A DNA stretch of 64,000 bases from Terracoccus luteus (GCF_003635045.1 NZ_RBXT01000001.1:124001-188000); one strand, 5' to 3'. Shown: positions 26,086-34,413, counted from the first letter of the stretch. Numbers and translations: made by a program. Notes: generated from the sequence alone by a model not told the origin.

Positions 26086-26448
26086 CGGTGGGCCGTCCTT
26101 CGCGGGTCGGGAGCCGGCGCGGTGGCGCCGTCCGGCCAGTCAACCGGCCCGACCCGGTGGCGTCTTGGTGCGCGGCGACGAAGTCCGGCGGCGCTTCTCG
26201 TGCCACCCACCGGCATCCTGCCTCGGACGTGGATGCCGGGGGTTGGGAGCCAGCGCGGGGATGCCGAGTGGTCGGCCTCGCGCGCCCACCCCGGCGCCCA
26301 GGCCTAGCTACTCGAACGAACCGTTCGAGGTCGAGCACGGCGCTGAGCGTCGAACGCGCCGGTGTACCGACGCGTTCGACACCCACCAGTGCGTTCGACC
26401 TCGAACGGTTCGTTCGGCGAGGTCCACTCGAGACGGTGCGCGCGGCGG
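26086..26448. other. Intergenic region with paired octamer hairpin and a large palindrome
   Basis: No convincing gene is seen in 363 bases. It carries the promoter region of the serine hydrolase operon near 26086-26160, a 9-bp hairpin CCGGCATCC/GGATGCCGG (26210-26218 and 26231-26239), another GGATGCCG at about 26256, and the nested palindrome listed separately at 26314-26417. Confidence 0.65.
26314..26417. terminator. Large nested palindrome, 22-bp perfect arms (terminator-like)
   Basis: The arm CGAACGAACCGTTCGAGGTC beginning at 26314 is repeated in inverted form up to 26417, 22 bp without mismatch. Between them an inner pair, GCGTCGAACGCG near 26346 and CGCGTTCGAC near 26371, adds a second stem. 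Each arm itself contains AACGAACCGTTCG-type half-palindromes. It begins about 30 bases past the racemase stop on the minus strand, so termination is the simplest reading; a mobile small repeat is possible. Confidence 0.65.
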
Positions 26449-27243
26449 TCAGTCGGCCGTGACGACGAGCGGGGCCGCGGCCGGCGACGGGCCGCCACCG
26501 ACGGCCGCTGCGGCGATCTCGAACGGTGCGAGCAGCCCGCGCATCGCCTTGGGCGGCGGCGTCGCGTACTCGCCCGCGACCGCCGGGCGCAGGCCCAGCG
26601 TGACGAGCGACTGGGCCAGGGTCGTCGCGGCGGTGACGCCGTCGACGACGGGGACCCCGACGGCATCCGAGATGCGCGCGCAGAGGTCGGCCATCCCCGC
26701 GCAGCCGAGCACGACGGCATCCGCCCCGTCACCCTCGACGGCGAGACGGCAGTAGTCGGTGACGATCGCCTCGGCCCGCGAGCCCGGCGCGTCGAGCTCG
26801 AGCACGGGGATCTCGCACGCGTGCACCCCGGCGCAGGCGTCGCGGAAGCCGTAGCGGTCGACGAGCTCGTGCGCGCGGCCCATCGTGCGTCCGAGGGTCG
26901 TGACGATGCTGAAGCGGCGCCCGACCATCGTCGCCGCGTGCATGGCGGCCTCGGCGATGCCGAGCACCGGACCCGTGGCGAGCTCGCGCGCGGCGTCGAG
27001 CCCGGGGTCGCCGAAGCAGGCGAGCACGTAGGCGTCGGCGCCGTCGCGCTCACCCTGTGCGACCTGCTCGAGGATGCCGGGGACGGCGAGCGCCTCCTCG
27101 TAGTGGCTCTCGATGGACGCCGGCCCCATCGACGGCGTGACGGCCTCGACGACGGTGCCGGGGGCCGCCACCACCCGGGCGCACCGACCGATGAGGTCGG
27201 TCATGGCCCGGGTGGTGTTGGGGTTGATGACCCGGATGAGCAC
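26449..27243 (-). CDS. Asp/Glu/hydantoin racemase family protein
   Basis: 264 residues, GTG start at 27243, two bases after the permease stop. The two catalytic cysteines of the family are visible as C76 in LACFGD and C181 in VLGCAG. The INPNT motif at the N-terminus is typical of hydantoin and allantoin racemases. The adjoining NCS1 permease is of the hydantoin/allantoin type, so racemisation of an imported hydantoin or a similar heterocycle is likely. A maleate isomerase-like or aspartate racemase activity cannot be excluded. Confidence 0.88.
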   Translation of the reverse strand: MLIRVINPNTTRAMTDLIGRCARVVAAPGTVVEAVTPSMGPASIESHYEEALAVPGILEQVAQGERDGADAYVLACFGDPGLDAARELATGPVLGIAEAAMHAATMVGRRFSIVTTLGRTMGRAHELVDRYGFRDACAGVHACEIPVLELDAPGSRAEAIVTDYCRLAVEGDGADAVVLGCAGMADLCARISDAVGVPVVDGVTAATTLAQSLVTLGLRPAVAGEYATPPPKAMRGLLAPFEIAAAAVGGGPSPAAAPLVVTAD

Positions 27244-27245
27244 GG

Positions 27246-28922
27246 TCAGCCCGCCGTCCGGGCGCTCGCGACCGACGCGTGCTCGTTCTCGTCGCCGAGG
27301 TTGACGCCGGGGTCGCTCGGGTCGAGCACGGGGATCTGGGGGTGGCGTCGCTCGAGGGCGACGAGCACGACGAACCCGAGCCCGCAGCCGATGAACCAGC
27401 TGTAGCTCGACAGCGATGTGACGTCGGGGCCGCCGAGGTCGGCGATCGTCTTGGGCAGCACCGCCGAGGCGACCGAGACGACGCCGGCGATGGCCATGGT
27501 CATGACGGCGTTGCGGTTGTAGCCGTTGGTGAACCAGTAGCGACCCTTCGGCGACATGGAGAACATGTCGTCGACGTGCACCCGCTGGCGGCCGATGACG
27601 TAGTAGCCCGCGATGAGGATGCCGAAGAGCGGGCCGATGAGGGCACCGAGCACCCCCAGCGTGTAGTGGATCGCGGTGTCGTTGGCGTACCAGTTCCACG
27701 GCGTCAGCAGCACCGAGCCGACGGCGGCGATCATGCCGCCCATGCGCCAGCTGATCTTCTGCGGGTTGACGTTGGAGAAGTCGAAGGCCGGGCTGATGAA
27801 GTTGGCGACGATGTTGATGCCGACCGTCGCGGTGACGAAGGTGAGGCCGCCGAGCAGGATCGCGAAGGGGGTGTCGATGGCCTGGACCGTCTTGATCGGG
27901 TCGGTGAGCAGCTGGCCGAAGACGGGGACGGTGGCCGAGGCGCAGATGACCGTGAGCAGCGAGAAGAAGAGGAAGTTGACCGGGAGGCCGAGCAGGTTGC
28001 CCTTCTTGACGGCGGTGAAGCTCTGGCCGTAGCGGCTGAAGTCGCCGAAGTTGAGCATCGGGCCGGAGAAGTAGCTGACGACGAGGGCGATGGCCGAGAG
28101 CATCACGGGGATGGACTGGCCGAAGCTCAGCTCGGGGCCGGTCGAGAGGTCGAGCGAGATGTTGCTGATGCCGGCCTTGCTGACGAGGTAGACGGCGAGG
28201 GCGATCATGACGACGTAGACGGCGGGCCCGGCGAAGTCGATGAACCTGCGAATGGTCTCCATGCCGGTCCAGAACAGGGCGGCCTGGGCGACCCAGAGGA
28301 TGGCGTAGGAGATCCAGCCGAGGGTGTTGAGGCCGAGGAAGCTGCTCTCGAGGAGGGAGGCGCTGCTCGGGATGAACTTGAGGAAGATGATGTTGAGCGC
28401 CTCGGCGGCGAGGAAGGTCTGTACGCCGTACCAGGCGACGGCGATGAGGCCGCGGATGATCGCCGGGATGTTGGCGCCCTTGACGCCGAACACCGCGCGG
28501 TTGATGACGGGGTAGGGCACGGCCGTCTTCTGGCTCGGCTTGGCCACGAGGTTGCAGAACACCTGGACGATGACGATGCCGACGATGAGCGACACGAGCA
28601 CCTGCCAGCTGGCGATGCCGAGGGCGAAGAGGCTGCCGGCCGTGACGTAGCCGCCGACGCTGTGCACGTCGCTCATCCAGAAGGCGAAGATGTTGTACGT
28701 GCTCCACGTCTGCTTGCGCAGCGGGGCGAGGTCCTCGTTGGTGAGGCGCGGGTCGTGGTGGGGCAGGACGTTGCCGGTGACCTCGGCCAGGGCCTCGGTC
28801 GGGCCGGGCTCGTGCGGTCCGCCGCCGGGGACGGCGGGCGCCCCCGTCCTGCTGGGAGCGGCGACGGTGGGCGCCGGCGTCGTCGGTGGGGCGAAGGCGG
28901 CGATGGGCTCTCTGGCGGTCAT
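27246..28922 (-). CDS. NCS1 family nucleobase/hydantoin:cation symporter
   Basis: 558 residues with about 12 membrane segments. The opening NEDLAPLRKQTWSTYNIFAF is the typical N-terminus of Mhp1/PucI-like NCS1 carriers. It is a sodium- or proton-coupled importer of hydantoins, allantoin or nucleobases. It is co-transcribed with the racemase and divergent from an XRE-cupin regulator. The Pro/Ala-rich first 40 residues are disordered. Confidence 0.91.
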   Translation of the reverse strand: MTAREPIAAFAPPTTPAPTVAAPSRTGAPAVPGGGPHEPGPTEALAEVTGNVLPHHDPRLTNEDLAPLRKQTWSTYNIFAFWMSDVHSVGGYVTAGSLFALGIASWQVLVSLIVGIVIVQVFCNLVAKPSQKTAVPYPVINRAVFGVKGANIPAIIRGLIAVAWYGVQTFLAAEALNIIFLKFIPSSASLLESSFLGLNTLGWISYAILWVAQAALFWTGMETIRRFIDFAGPAVYVVMIALAVYLVSKAGISNISLDLSTGPELSFGQSIPVMLSAIALVVSYFSGPMLNFGDFSRYGQSFTAVKKGNLLGLPVNFLFFSLLTVICASATVPVFGQLLTDPIKTVQAIDTPFAILLGGLTFVTATVGINIVANFISPAFDFSNVNPQKISWRMGGMIAAVGSVLLTPWNWYANDTAIHYTLGVLGALIGPLFGILIAGYYVIGRQRVHVDDMFSMSPKGRYWFTNGYNRNAVMTMAIAGVVSVASAVLPKTIADLGGPDVTSLSSYSWFIGCGLGFVVLVALERRHPQIPVLDPSDPGVNLGDENEHASVASARTAG

Positions 28923-28996
28923 GGCGTCCTCACTGGAGGTGGGGCAGGTAGGGGGCCGAGCGGTCGTGCGTCCGAGCTGCGACCGAGTGTGAATCT

Positions 28997-29021
28997 ATGG
29001 GTTAACACTTGTCAATGGGTT
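28997..29021. promoter_or_regulatory. Direct repeat ATGGGTT x2 overlapping a TTGACA box
   Basis: An AT-richer island in the divergent gap contains ATGGGTT at 28997-29003 and again at 29015-29021, 18 bp apart. TTGACA, a -35-like element for the permease direction, reads on the minus strand at 29015-29010 between them. It is a plausible operator/promoter for the permease and racemase, controlled by the XRE-cupin regulator. The -10 element is not clear. Confidence 0.45.
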
Positions 29022-29149
29022 TCGTCGGTGTGAAGTTCGTGCGGCGGCCCCGTTTCGTCGCGCGCGCTCGCGTGGAGGGGGCGAGGTCGAGGCGTGACGG
29101 CAACGGTGTGAGAGGGTCAGGGCTCGGGTCGTGAAGGGGAGGGTGAACA

Positions 29150-29917
29150 GTGGCGCAGGACATGGCAGTGCCGGCGGTCGACGAGGCGGACGGGCGGTCC
29201 GACGGGTCGTCGGGCTCGGCATCCGACGACGTGGCCGAGCACCCGGCCGACCGCCCGGCCGACCGCCCGGCAGACGAGGCGTCGCTGGAGGCGCTCGCCT
29301 CCCTCGAGGCGTTCGACGCCGAGCAGCTCGGGCTGCGGCTGCGGTCGCTGCGCGAGGCGAAGGGGCAGTCACTGCGCTCGGTGGCCCGGCGGCTCGACAT
29401 CTCGGCCAGCGCCCTGAGCCAGATCGAGCGCGGCGTGCTGCGTCCCTCGGTCAACCGTCTCTTCGCCATCGTCACGGTGCTCGGCGTCTCGCTCGTCGAC
29501 CTCTTCCGTGAGGGGGAGTTCACCGACACCCACCCGGCACCGCCGCCCAACAGCTACTCGCTGCGCCGCGCCCTCGAGGTGGAGACGCTGACGCTCGACG
29601 GGGGAGTGCGCTTCCGCCGGCTGTCGCCCGGGATGGCCCGCGGCGTCGACTTCTTCGAGTCGACCTACCCGCCGGGCTCGACGGGCAGCTCGCAGAACGA
29701 GCTCATCACCCACAGCGGCTTCGAGATCGGCACCGTCACCCAGGGCGAGCTCGTCGTGGACTTCGCCGACGAGCGGGTCGTGCTGCGCGCCGGCGACTCG
29801 ATCTCGTACGCGTGCGAGACGCCGCACCGCCTCAGCAACCAGTCGGATGCCGTCACGGTGGCCACCTGGGTCATCGTGCACCCCGAGCCCGCCCGCCGCG
29901 GCCGCCGACGCGACTGA
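29150..29917 (+). CDS. XRE family transcriptional regulator with cupin sensor domain
   Basis: 255 residues; GTG with GGGGAGGG upstream. The first 55 residues are Asp/Ala-rich, with PADRPADRPAD repeats. A helix-turn-helix lies at about 60-115 (SVARRLDISASALSQIERG), and a cupin_2 domain follows at about 180-245. Proteins of this architecture bind a small ligand in the cupin and regulate adjacent catabolic genes. The divergent NCS1 permease/racemase pair is the expected target. Confidence 0.9.
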   Translation: MAQDMAVPAVDEADGRSDGSSGSASDDVAEHPADRPADRPADEASLEALASLEAFDAEQLGLRLRSLREAKGQSLRSVARRLDISASALSQIERGVLRPSVNRLFAIVTVLGVSLVDLFREGEFTDTHPAPPPNSYSLRRALEVETLTLDGGVRFRRLSPGMARGVDFFESTYPPGSTGSSQNELITHSGFEIGTVTQGELVVDFADERVVLRAGDSISYACETPHRLSNQSDAVTVATWVIVHPEPARRGRRRD

Positions 29918-29968
29918 GCCCCCCGGCATCCGACGGCCCGGGAGGGCGGGGGTATTCACCGGGAACGA

Positions 29969-30000
29969 CGAAGGCGCCGCTCGTGAGAGCGGCGCCTTCG
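29969..30000. terminator. Perfect terminator hairpin, 14-bp stem
   Basis: CGAAGGCGCCGCTC at 29969-29982 pairs with 29987-30000 around a GTGA loop. It lies between the XRE regulator (+) and the tRNA genes (-) and can serve both directions. Confidence 0.8.
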
Positions 30001-30008
30001 TGATGGGG

Positions 30009-30082
30009 CGACCCCGACCGGGCTCGAACCGGCGACCTCCGCCGTGACAGGGCGGCGCGCTAACCAACTGCGCTACGGGGCC
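30009..30082 (-). tRNA. tRNA-Asp (anticodon GTC)
   Basis: A 74-nt cloverleaf reads on the minus strand. The acceptor stem pairs GGCCCCG with CGGGGTC, discriminator G. The D arm is GCGCAGTTGGTTAGCGC, the anticodon loop CTGTCAC gives GTC, and the T loop is GTTCGAG. No CCA is encoded. It lies 41 bases downstream of tRNA-Glu and is probably co-transcribed. Confidence 0.95.
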
Positions 30083-30123
30083 TTGATGGTGGTGCTGGGT
30101 GGTGCGGGTGGAACAGTACTACG

Positions 30124-30196
30124 TATCCCCAACGGGATTCGAACCCGTGCTGCCGCCGTGAAAGGGCGGAGTCCTAGGCCGCTAGACGATGGGGAC
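30124..30196 (-). tRNA. tRNA-Glu (anticodon TTC)
   Basis: A 73-nt cloverleaf on the minus strand. The acceptor GTCCCCA pairs with TGGGGAT with a terminal G-U pair, discriminator A. The anticodon loop CTTTCAC gives TTC and the T loop is GTTCGAA. No CCA is encoded. A TATAGT box lies about 30 bases upstream. Confidence 0.95.
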
Positions 30197-30225
30197 TAGC
30201 CCGACCTGTCCGTTGGGACGCCCTG

Positions 30226-30231
30226 ACTATA
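30226..30231 (-). promoter_or_regulatory. Likely -10 box (TATAGT) of the tRNA-Glu/tRNA-Asp unit
   Basis: TATAGT on the minus strand lies 30 bases before the tRNA-Glu 5' end in otherwise GC-rich DNA. A -35 candidate TTTGGA lies about 19 bases further upstream. Position and AT content support a promoter; the -35 match is poor. Confidence 0.5.
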
Positions 30232-30277
30232 GGGGCTGCCGCGGCCCCCCTCCAAATCGTCGTCGCTGCCCCCGGAC

Positions 30278-31324
30278 TCAGCCGCGCGCCCACGTCAGGA
30301 CGTCGTCGAGGGGCCACGTCGTGACGATGCGCTCGGCCGGGATGCCGTGCTGCTCGGCTCGCGCGCAGCCGAGGCTCTTCATGTCGAGCTGGCCGGGGGC
30401 GTGGGCGTCGGAGTCGATGGTGAAGAGGCAGCCCAGGTCGCGGGCGATCTCGATGAGCTCGTCGGGCGGGTCGCAGCGCTCGGGGCGGCTGTTGATCTCG
30501 ACCGCGACGTCGTTCTCGAGGCAGGCCGTGAAGACCTTCTCGGCGTCGAACTGCGACTGCGGGCGGGTGCCGCGCCCGCCGGTGACGAGCTGACCGGTGC
30601 AGTGGCCGAGGACGTTGGTGCGGGGGTTGCGCACGGCGGCGAGCATGCGTGGGGTCATCTCGAAGGCGGGCTGGCGCAGCTTGGAGTGCACCGACGCGGT
30701 GACGACCTCGAGCCGGTCGAGCATGTCGTCTTCCTGGTCGAGAGAGCCGTCGAGGTTGATGTCGACCTCGATGCCCTTGAGCAGTCGGAACGAGTCGCCG
30801 AGGCTCGCGTTGATGGCGTCGACCCGGGCCAGCTGGTCGGTGAGGCGCTCGCGGCTCAGCCCGTTGGCGACCTTGAGGCGCGGGGAGTGGTCGGTGAGGG
30901 CCAGCCACTCCTGCCCGAGCGTCACCGCGGCGAGCACCATCTCCTCGATGGGGCTGCCGCCGTCGCTCCAGTTCGAGTGGGCGTGCAGGTCGCCCCGCAG
31001 CGCCGCGTACAGCTCGGCCCCGTCGCGGGTCAGCGGCTCGCCGTGCTTCTCCTCGACGGTGGTGAGGTAGGCGGGCACGACCCCAAGCACGGCCTGGCCG
31101 ATGATCGCGGCGCTCGAGTCGCCGACCCCCTTGATCTGCTTGAGGGTTCCCGCCTCGACCCGTTCGCGCAGCTCGTCGTCGCCGACGAGCGTGATGGCCT
31201 CGATCGTGCGCCGGAAGGCGTCGATGCGGTAGCTGCTCTCGCGCCCCCGCTCGAGCAGGAAGCACACGCGGCGCAGGGCGTCGATCGGGCTCATCGGGGC
31301 CTGCAGGGCGGCGGGCTGCTCCAT
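30278..31324 (-). CDS. PHP domain protein with N-terminal helix-hairpin-helix (PolX-like tail, no polymerase domain)
   Basis: 348 residues. Residues about 10-95 resemble the DNA polymerase beta/X N-terminal 8-kDa domain, with the helix-hairpin-helix segment IKGVGDSSA near residue 63. From about residue 112 a PHP phosphoesterase domain follows: DLHAHSNWSDG, LTDHSPRLK, EVDI, and near the C-terminus TIDSDAHAPGQL. The metal-binding His/Asp set looks complete. In bacterial PolX a catalytic nucleotidyltransferase domain separates these parts; here it is absent. A DNA-repair-related or phosphatase role is possible but unproven. An alternative ATG lies at 31294. Confidence 0.85.
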   Translation of the reverse strand: MEQPAALQAPMSPIDALRRVCFLLERGRESSYRIDAFRRTIEAITLVGDDELRERVEAGTLKQIKGVGDSSAAIIGQAVLGVVPAYLTTVEEKHGEPLTRDGAELYAALRGDLHAHSNWSDGGSPIEEMVLAAVTLGQEWLALTDHSPRLKVANGLSRERLTDQLARVDAINASLGDSFRLLKGIEVDINLDGSLDQEDDMLDRLEVVTASVHSKLRQPAFEMTPRMLAAVRNPRTNVLGHCTGQLVTGGRGTRPQSQFDAEKVFTACLENDVAVEINSRPERCDPPDELIEIARDLGCLFTIDSDAHAPGQLDMKSLGCARAEQHGIPAERIVTTWPLDDVLTWARG

Positions 31325-31392
31325 CGGACCAGCCTAGGGGCGTGCGGCGACAGCGCCCGAGGATGCCGTCGTGGCCGGGTCGGCGCGTGGGC

Positions 31393-32463
31393 TCACGGAG
31401 GCGTCGGCAGGGTGGAGCCGTCGGGCAGCTTGACGTCGGGCGGGGTGGCGAGGCGGGGCGGGACGACGGAGACGATGTCGGCTCCGTACGTCCGCTCGAG
31501 GGCGCCGGGAGCGCGCGACTCGTCGGCCGCGACGACGACCCGGTCGGTGCGGGCGTCGATGCTGACACCGGTGAGCACGACGCCCTGAGAACGCAGCCCA
31601 CCGGCATCCTTCTCGACCGCTTGCGCCACGGCCTGCTTCGTGGCGTACGAGTGGGAGACGACGCGGAAGGTGACGTCGCCGGCACCGGGCATGGCGCCGG
31701 TGACGAAGGACTCGAGCGCGGCGTCACGGCGGGTGAGGGTGACGACGACGCGCGTGTTGGTGTCGTCGGTCGCGTACGCGCCGGCGAAGACGTCGGGCCA
31801 GCGCGCGACGAGGGTCGTGCCGATGGAGTCGAAGGCGGTGCGTTGTGGGGTCAGCGGCCCGGGCAGCCAGAGGGACGAGTCGCGCTCGGGTGCGACACCC
31901 GTCAGGCCGGGGTCGGGCAGTGCGGTCGGGACGGAGCCCGGGCTGTCGCTCGGAGCGGGCGCCCCGGTCGACCCGTCGGTGCCGGCGCCGGGGGGCCCGG
32001 GGGCGACGGACACGCCGGGCGATCCGGAGGTGTTCGGAGCGGCGGGCGCGCCGGTGGAGGTGGCGCCGTCCGGCCCCTGCGCGTCGCCGGTGCCGCGGGC
32101 ACCGGGGCTCGCGACGGGCCCTTCCGGACCGACGCCGGGTGCAGCCGTGGCGGGCGCCAGGGCCGGCTCCTGCGTCGTCACGCCGGCCGCCGCGCTCTCC
32201 GCGGCGGAGTCGGCGCCCGACCGTCCGACCGCCCAGACGCCGCCGGCGAGAACCACGACGGCCGCCGCGGCGGCCACGCCCTGGAACACCGACCGCCGTC
32301 GGCGCCCGGCGAGGGCCCGACCGCGCTGGACGGCGCGCTCGGCGAAGGCGTCGTCCCGGGGTGGCTCGAGCTCGTCCACGCCGCCCAGCACCTCCCTCAG
32401 TCGTCGTTCGTCGTGGTCGGTGGCGGCCCGCTGCTCGCGGCGCTCGCCCAGCTCGTCGCTCAT
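31393..32463 (-). CDS. Putative membrane anti-sigma-like protein paired with SigE-type sigma factor
   Basis: 356 residues. About 60 cytoplasmic residues rich in Arg/Glu precede one membrane helix (about 60-80, GVAAAAAVVVLAGGVW). A long Pro/Gly/Ala/Ser-rich linker (about 90-200) then leads to a folded extracytoplasmic domain of about 150 residues. Its start overlaps the sigma factor stop (ATGA), the classic layout for a sigma factor and its membrane partner. No zinc anti-sigma HxxxCxxC motif is seen, so the anti-sigma role is inferred from position and topology. Confidence 0.7.
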   Translation of the reverse strand: MSDELGERREQRAATDHDERRLREVLGGVDELEPPRDDAFAERAVQRGRALAGRRRRSVFQGVAAAAAVVVLAGGVWAVGRSGADSAAESAAAGVTTQEPALAPATAAPGVGPEGPVASPGARGTGDAQGPDGATSTGAPAAPNTSGSPGVSVAPGPPGAGTDGSTGAPAPSDSPGSVPTALPDPGLTGVAPERDSSLWLPGPLTPQRTAFDSIGTTLVARWPDVFAGAYATDDTNTRVVVTLTRRDAALESFVTGAMPGAGDVTFRVVSHSYATKQAVAQAVEKDAGGLRSQGVVLTGVSIDARTDRVVVAADESRAPGALERTYGADIVSVVPPRLATPPDVKLPDGSTLPTPP

Positions 32464-32984
32464 GTCGCCACCCCCGCTCCGCCGGTGGCGAGGTCGGTCG
32501 GCGGGTCGACGAGCCGGTGGCGCAGGGCGGCGACCGCCCGCGAGATCTGGCTCTTGACGGTGCCCTCGGCCACGCCGGTGGCGGTGGCGATCTGAGGAAC
32601 GGTGAGGTCCTCCCAGAAGCGGAGGACGAGCACGGCCCGCTGCGCGTCGGGCAGGTCGTCGAGCATCCCGCCGAGGGTGAGGGCGAGCTCGCGGTCGGGC
32701 CCGGTCTGGGTCGCGGCCTGGGGCTCGGGTGGCTCGTCGGTGAGCACCTCGCGCCGCTTCTTGCGGCGGTCGTTGAGGAAGAGGTTCATCATCGTGGTCC
32801 TCGTGTAGGCGGTCTCGGCGCCGGGCGCGATGCGGGGCCAGGCGACGTAGACGCGCGCCAGGGCCTCCTGCACGAGCTCGTCACCGTCGGCCCAGCTGCC
32901 GCAGAGCAGGTAGGCGCGGCGGCGCAGCATCGTCTGCCGCTCCGTGACGAAGGCGGCGAAGGCTGCCTCGTCCCTGCGTCTCAT
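32460..32984 (-). CDS. SigE family ECF RNA polymerase sigma factor
   Basis: 174 residues from the ATG at 32984, which has GGAGACG upstream; a GTG at 33041 would add 19 residues. Region 2 (FAAFVTERQTMLRRRAYLLC and DELVQEALARVYVAWPRI) and region 4 (LVLRFWEDLTVPQIATATG, with helix-turn-helix GVAEGTVKSQISRAVAALR) are clear. The opening region is typical of the actinobacterial SigE-type group often called SACE_ or SigE-family. It is coupled to the downstream membrane protein, its probable regulator. Confidence 0.9.
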   Translation of the reverse strand: MRRRDEAAFAAFVTERQTMLRRRAYLLCGSWADGDELVQEALARVYVAWPRIAPGAETAYTRTTMMNLFLNDRRKKRREVLTDEPPEPQAATQTGPDRELALTLGGMLDDLPDAQRAVLVLRFWEDLTVPQIATATGVAEGTVKSQISRAVAALRHRLVDPPTDLATGGAGVAT

Positions 32985-33149
32985 CGCGTCTCCGTCGGCT
33001 CCGGTGGCCCGTGGGTCGCCCCCGCCGGTGGGTGGGTGCACCTGTCAAGACACACGGCGGCCCCGGACCGTTGCATCGGGCTGCGACCCGGCCGGCGCGA
33101 CCGGTTCGGCCCGCGGCTTCGGACCCGCCCGTTCGAGGCCGTCACCGGC

Positions 33150-33749
33150 TCAGCCCACCCGGCCGAGGGCGAGCAGCGCGTAGAGCAGCGACGCGACCGT
33201 CTCGCCGTCGGTGATCTCGCCGTCGCGCACCATCTCGAGCACGTGGGCCACCGGCACCCGCCTCACCTCGCTGATGCCCTCCTCGTCCTGGCCGTCGCCG
33301 CCGAGGCCGTCGCCGTCACCGCCGAGACCGTCGCTGCCGAGGCCGTCCGTGAGGGCGGCGCCGTCGGCGGTGCGCAGCCCGGTGGCGAGGTACACGTGCT
33401 CGGGAGCCTCGCAGATGCCGTTGAGCGCAGCCATCGTGCCGACCGGGCGCCACGAGTCGGCGAGCAGCCCTGTCTCCTCGAGCAGCTCGCGCTTCGCGGC
33501 CACGAGCGGGTCCTCCCCGTCGGTGCCGCCGGCCGGTACCTCGACGGACCGACCGACGGTGTGGCGGTCGACGGTGACGAGCACGATCTCGTCGTCGTCG
33601 GTCAGGGCCACGACGAAGACGGCCGGCTGGTTGATGGTCACGACCCCGTAGACGCCGCGTCCGCCGTCGGGGCGCACAACGGCATCCTCACGAACGGTGA
33701 TCCACCGGTTGGCGTACACCTCGCGGGTCGACTCGACGGGCCAGGTCAC
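33150..33749 (-). CDS. NUDIX hydrolase, ADP-ribose pyrophosphatase-like
   Basis: 199 residues from the GTG at 33749, which has GAGGA upstream; an upstream GTG at 33779 lacks a good ribosome site. The Nudix box is complete (G-x5-E-x7-REL-x-EE-x-GL, in VPAGGTDGEDPLVAAKRE followed by LLEETGLL). A Gly/Asp repeat insert (DGLGSDGLGGDGDGLGGDG) interrupts the fold after the box. Likely hydrolyses a nucleoside diphosphate derivative such as ADP-ribose. Confidence 0.88.
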   Translation of the reverse strand: MTWPVESTREVYANRWITVREDAVVRPDGGRGVYGVVTINQPAVFVVALTDDDEIVLVTVDRHTVGRSVEVPAGGTDGEDPLVAAKRELLEETGLLADSWRPVGTMAALNGICEAPEHVYLATGLRTADGAALTDGLGSDGLGGDGDGLGGDGQDEEGISEVRRVPVAHVLEMVRDGEITDGETVASLLYALLALGRVG

Positions 33750-33783
33750 GGGTGTCCTCGCATGCCTCGATGCTCGCACGCGC

Positions 33784-34407
33784 TCAGGCGCCCTCGAGGT
33801 CGAGCAGGGCCCGCTTCGCCTCGACGCCCCCCAGGTAGCCCCCGAGACCCCCGTCGCTGCGCACGACCCGGTGGCACGGCACGACGACGGGCAGGGGGTT
33901 CGTCGCGCAGGCGGTGCCGACGGCGCGCACCGCCTTCGGGCTGCCGGATGCCGTGGCCACCGTCGCGTACGTCTCCGTCGTGCCGTAGGGGATCTCGCGG
34001 AGGTGGTCGAGCACCGTGGCCCGGAACCCGCTGGTTCTCCGCAGGTCGAGGGGGACGTCGAAGTGGTGTCGGTCGCCGACGAAGTAGGCGTCGAGCTGGC
34101 GGTGGACGATGTCGAGCCGGCTGCGCGCCGGCAGGACCCGAGGGCCGTAGGAGCGGACCAGGGACTCGAGGACGGACTCGTGCCCCTCGACCTCGTCGAA
34201 GGCGACCCGGACGAGCCCGCGGTCGGTGGCGGCGACGAGGAGCGGCCCGAGGGGGGAGTCGACGAGCCGGTGCACGACGTCGACGTCGCCCTCAGCGGAC
34301 GCGCGGTCGCCGAGCTGCACGGTCAGCTCCGTGACGTGGGCGTGGTCGGCCTCTCGTGCCGCGGGGTCAGGGCCCTGCTCGAGGGCGTCGATGAGGTTGT
34401 CGGTCAT
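33784..34407 (-). CDS. ogt: Methylated-DNA-[protein]-cysteine S-methyltransferase
   Basis: 207 residues, ATG start. The active-site motif VPCHRVV with the acceptor cysteine and the preceding GTACATNPLPVV segment are intact, as is the YGTTETYATVA helix-turn-helix start. The extra N-terminal 45 residues are Asp/Glu/Ala-rich. It repairs O6-alkylguanine by transferring the alkyl group to its own Cys. The gene starts six bases after the stop of an ECF sigma factor gene, so alkylation repair is probably under that sigma factor. Confidence 0.92.
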   Translation of the reverse strand: MTDNLIDALEQGPDPAAREADHAHVTELTVQLGDRASAEGDVDVVHRLVDSPLGPLLVAATDRGLVRVAFDEVEGHESVLESLVRSYGPRVLPARSRLDIVHRQLDAYFVGDRHHFDVPLDLRRTSGFRATVLDHLREIPYGTTETYATVATASGSPKAVRAVGTACATNPLPVVVPCHRVVRSDGGLGGYLGGVEAKRALLDLEGA

Positions 34408-34413
34408 CGGGGT

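Noticed and set aside
30009-30196. tRNA genes as integration sites of a mobile element
   Set aside because: No integrase, no direct repeat of a tRNA 3' end and no change in gene content on either side. The same holds for tRNA-Lys at 61999.
33041-33049. TTGACA near the SigE-type sigma start as its promoter
   Set aside because: No AT-rich -10 at the right distance; the downstream sequence is entirely GC.
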